From NCBI RefSeq assembly GCF_003675385.1, contig NZ_RCWZ01000002.1, positions 930,001 through 994,000 on the forward strand: a DNA stretch of 64,000 nucleotides, written 5' to 3'. Each line of letters begins with the position of its first letter. The stretch's first letter is position 1. A model generated the notes under the pieces. That model did not search any database. It saw only the letters and a list, made by a program, of their open reading frames with translations, and was not told where the DNA came from. This DNA comes from Mucilaginibacter kameinonensis (GTDB taxonomy: Bacteria; Bacteroidota; Bacteroidia; Sphingobacteriales; Sphingobacteriaceae). The translations under genes were made by a program, and so were the position numbers. Positions 63,782-64,000 of this stretch are shown here, piece after piece.

Positions 63782-63813
63782 AGCCCTTCGGTTTAATTAC
63801 CGGGGGGCTTTTT
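63782..63813. terminator. Terminator after the GH43 gene
   Basis: AGCCC with TCGG pairs with CCGGGGGGCT in an imperfect stem, followed by TTTTTG. It also separates this gene from the convergent gene at the right edge. Confidence 0.75.
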
Positions 63814-63822
63814 GTTACCCTT

Positions 63823-64000
63823 TTATTTCAAAAGCTTAGTCAGTTTTTCTGTAAGCTGTTCAGGGTAAATGTTATCTGCGATGATTTTTCCTTGTCTATC
63901 TATCAGGAAATTGTGGGGTATTGCATTGATGTTATACATTATCGCAACCTCATTTTGCTGACCTTTTAAATCAGATAGCTGAGGCCAGGTTAGTTTATCG
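63823..64000 (-). CDS. C-terminus of a thioredoxin-like (TlpA/redoxin-type) protein
   Basis: The last 58 residues of a minus-strand gene end at 63823. The segment VAIMYNINAIPHNFLIDRQGKIIADN contains the cis-Pro loop (IP) and FLID strand of the thioredoxin fold, as in TlpA/ResA-like proteins of Bacteroidota. The CxxC active site would lie outside the window. The role would be reduction of periplasmic disulfides, by family knowledge. Confidence 0.8.
   Translation of the reverse strand, partial: DKLTWPQLSDLKGQQNEVAIMYNINAIPHNFLIDRQGKIIADNIYPEQLTEKLTKLLK

Overview
The window comes from a chromosome of the Bacteroidota, most likely a Sphingobacteriaceae member close to Mucilaginibacter or Pedobacter. 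The evidence is a SusC/SusD pair with its own ECF sigma factor and FecR anti-sigma, many SCKK-type lipoproteins, DUF4296, DUF4905 and DUF2723 proteins, LytTR/LytS signalling, promoters with a TAnnTTTG -7 box, weak ribosome binding sites, and moderate GC. This placement is inference from gene content, not a database match.

Region by region. 1-5.4 kb: the right part of a lanthipeptide-type (class I) cluster. It has the C-terminus of one LanB dehydratase at the edge, a divergently read LytTR/LytS two-component system, a previously easy-to-miss 50-residue Thr-rich, Cys-free precursor candidate (2080-2232), and a full-length LanB (2293-5388). 5.6-17.5 kb: housekeeping and envelope genes (phosphoesterase, DUF2723 glycosyltransferase, MscS, pyrophosphatase, HxlR/DoxX, ScoA/ScoB CoA transferase, uridine kinase, LysM protein, Dps). 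17.6-21.3 kb: tRNA-Gln(CUG), then a gene-poor stretch with a 36-bp perfect palindrome, a lipoprotein, a frameshifted secreted protein and a PAP2 phosphatase. 21.5-30.6 kb: a MarR-MFS-hydrolase operon with a visible operator, GH25 lysozyme, CE2-like esterase, VOC protein, MutS2 with a DUF4296 lipoprotein, and YggS. 31-43.2 kb: GNAT, RsiV-like lipoprotein, aspartate kinase, YitT, thioesterase, FabH, an intradiol dioxygenase-like lipoprotein, a pirin-like protein, SDR, nitrilase, alcohol dehydrogenase and a RibD-like reductase. 43.3-54.7 kb: GH39, PAP2, then a BlaI/M56 (BlaR1-like) locus followed by a serine hydrolase and a secreted protein carrying the same heptad repeat as the M56 protein tail; then Crp/Fnr, aldo/keto reductase and GH30. 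55.2-63.8 kb: a small arabinan-type polysaccharide utilisation locus (sigma, FecR, SusC, SusD, GH43). The right edge holds the C-terminus of a thioredoxin-like protein.

Three families of interspersed palindromic elements sit between genes: family A (2 copies, GTCATTTCGA ends), family B (6 copies, GTCATTGCGAG ends, with paired compensatory changes between copies) and family C (2 copies, CTCTTGAGAGGGG ends). They account for most of the longer non-coding gaps and produce several spurious open frames.

The best candidates for something undescribed are the lanthipeptide-type locus with a cysteine-free core and the BlaI-M56-serine hydrolase-heptad protein cassette, where membrane sensor and secreted protein appear to carry matching coiled-coil or helical repeats. 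The function of both is inferred.
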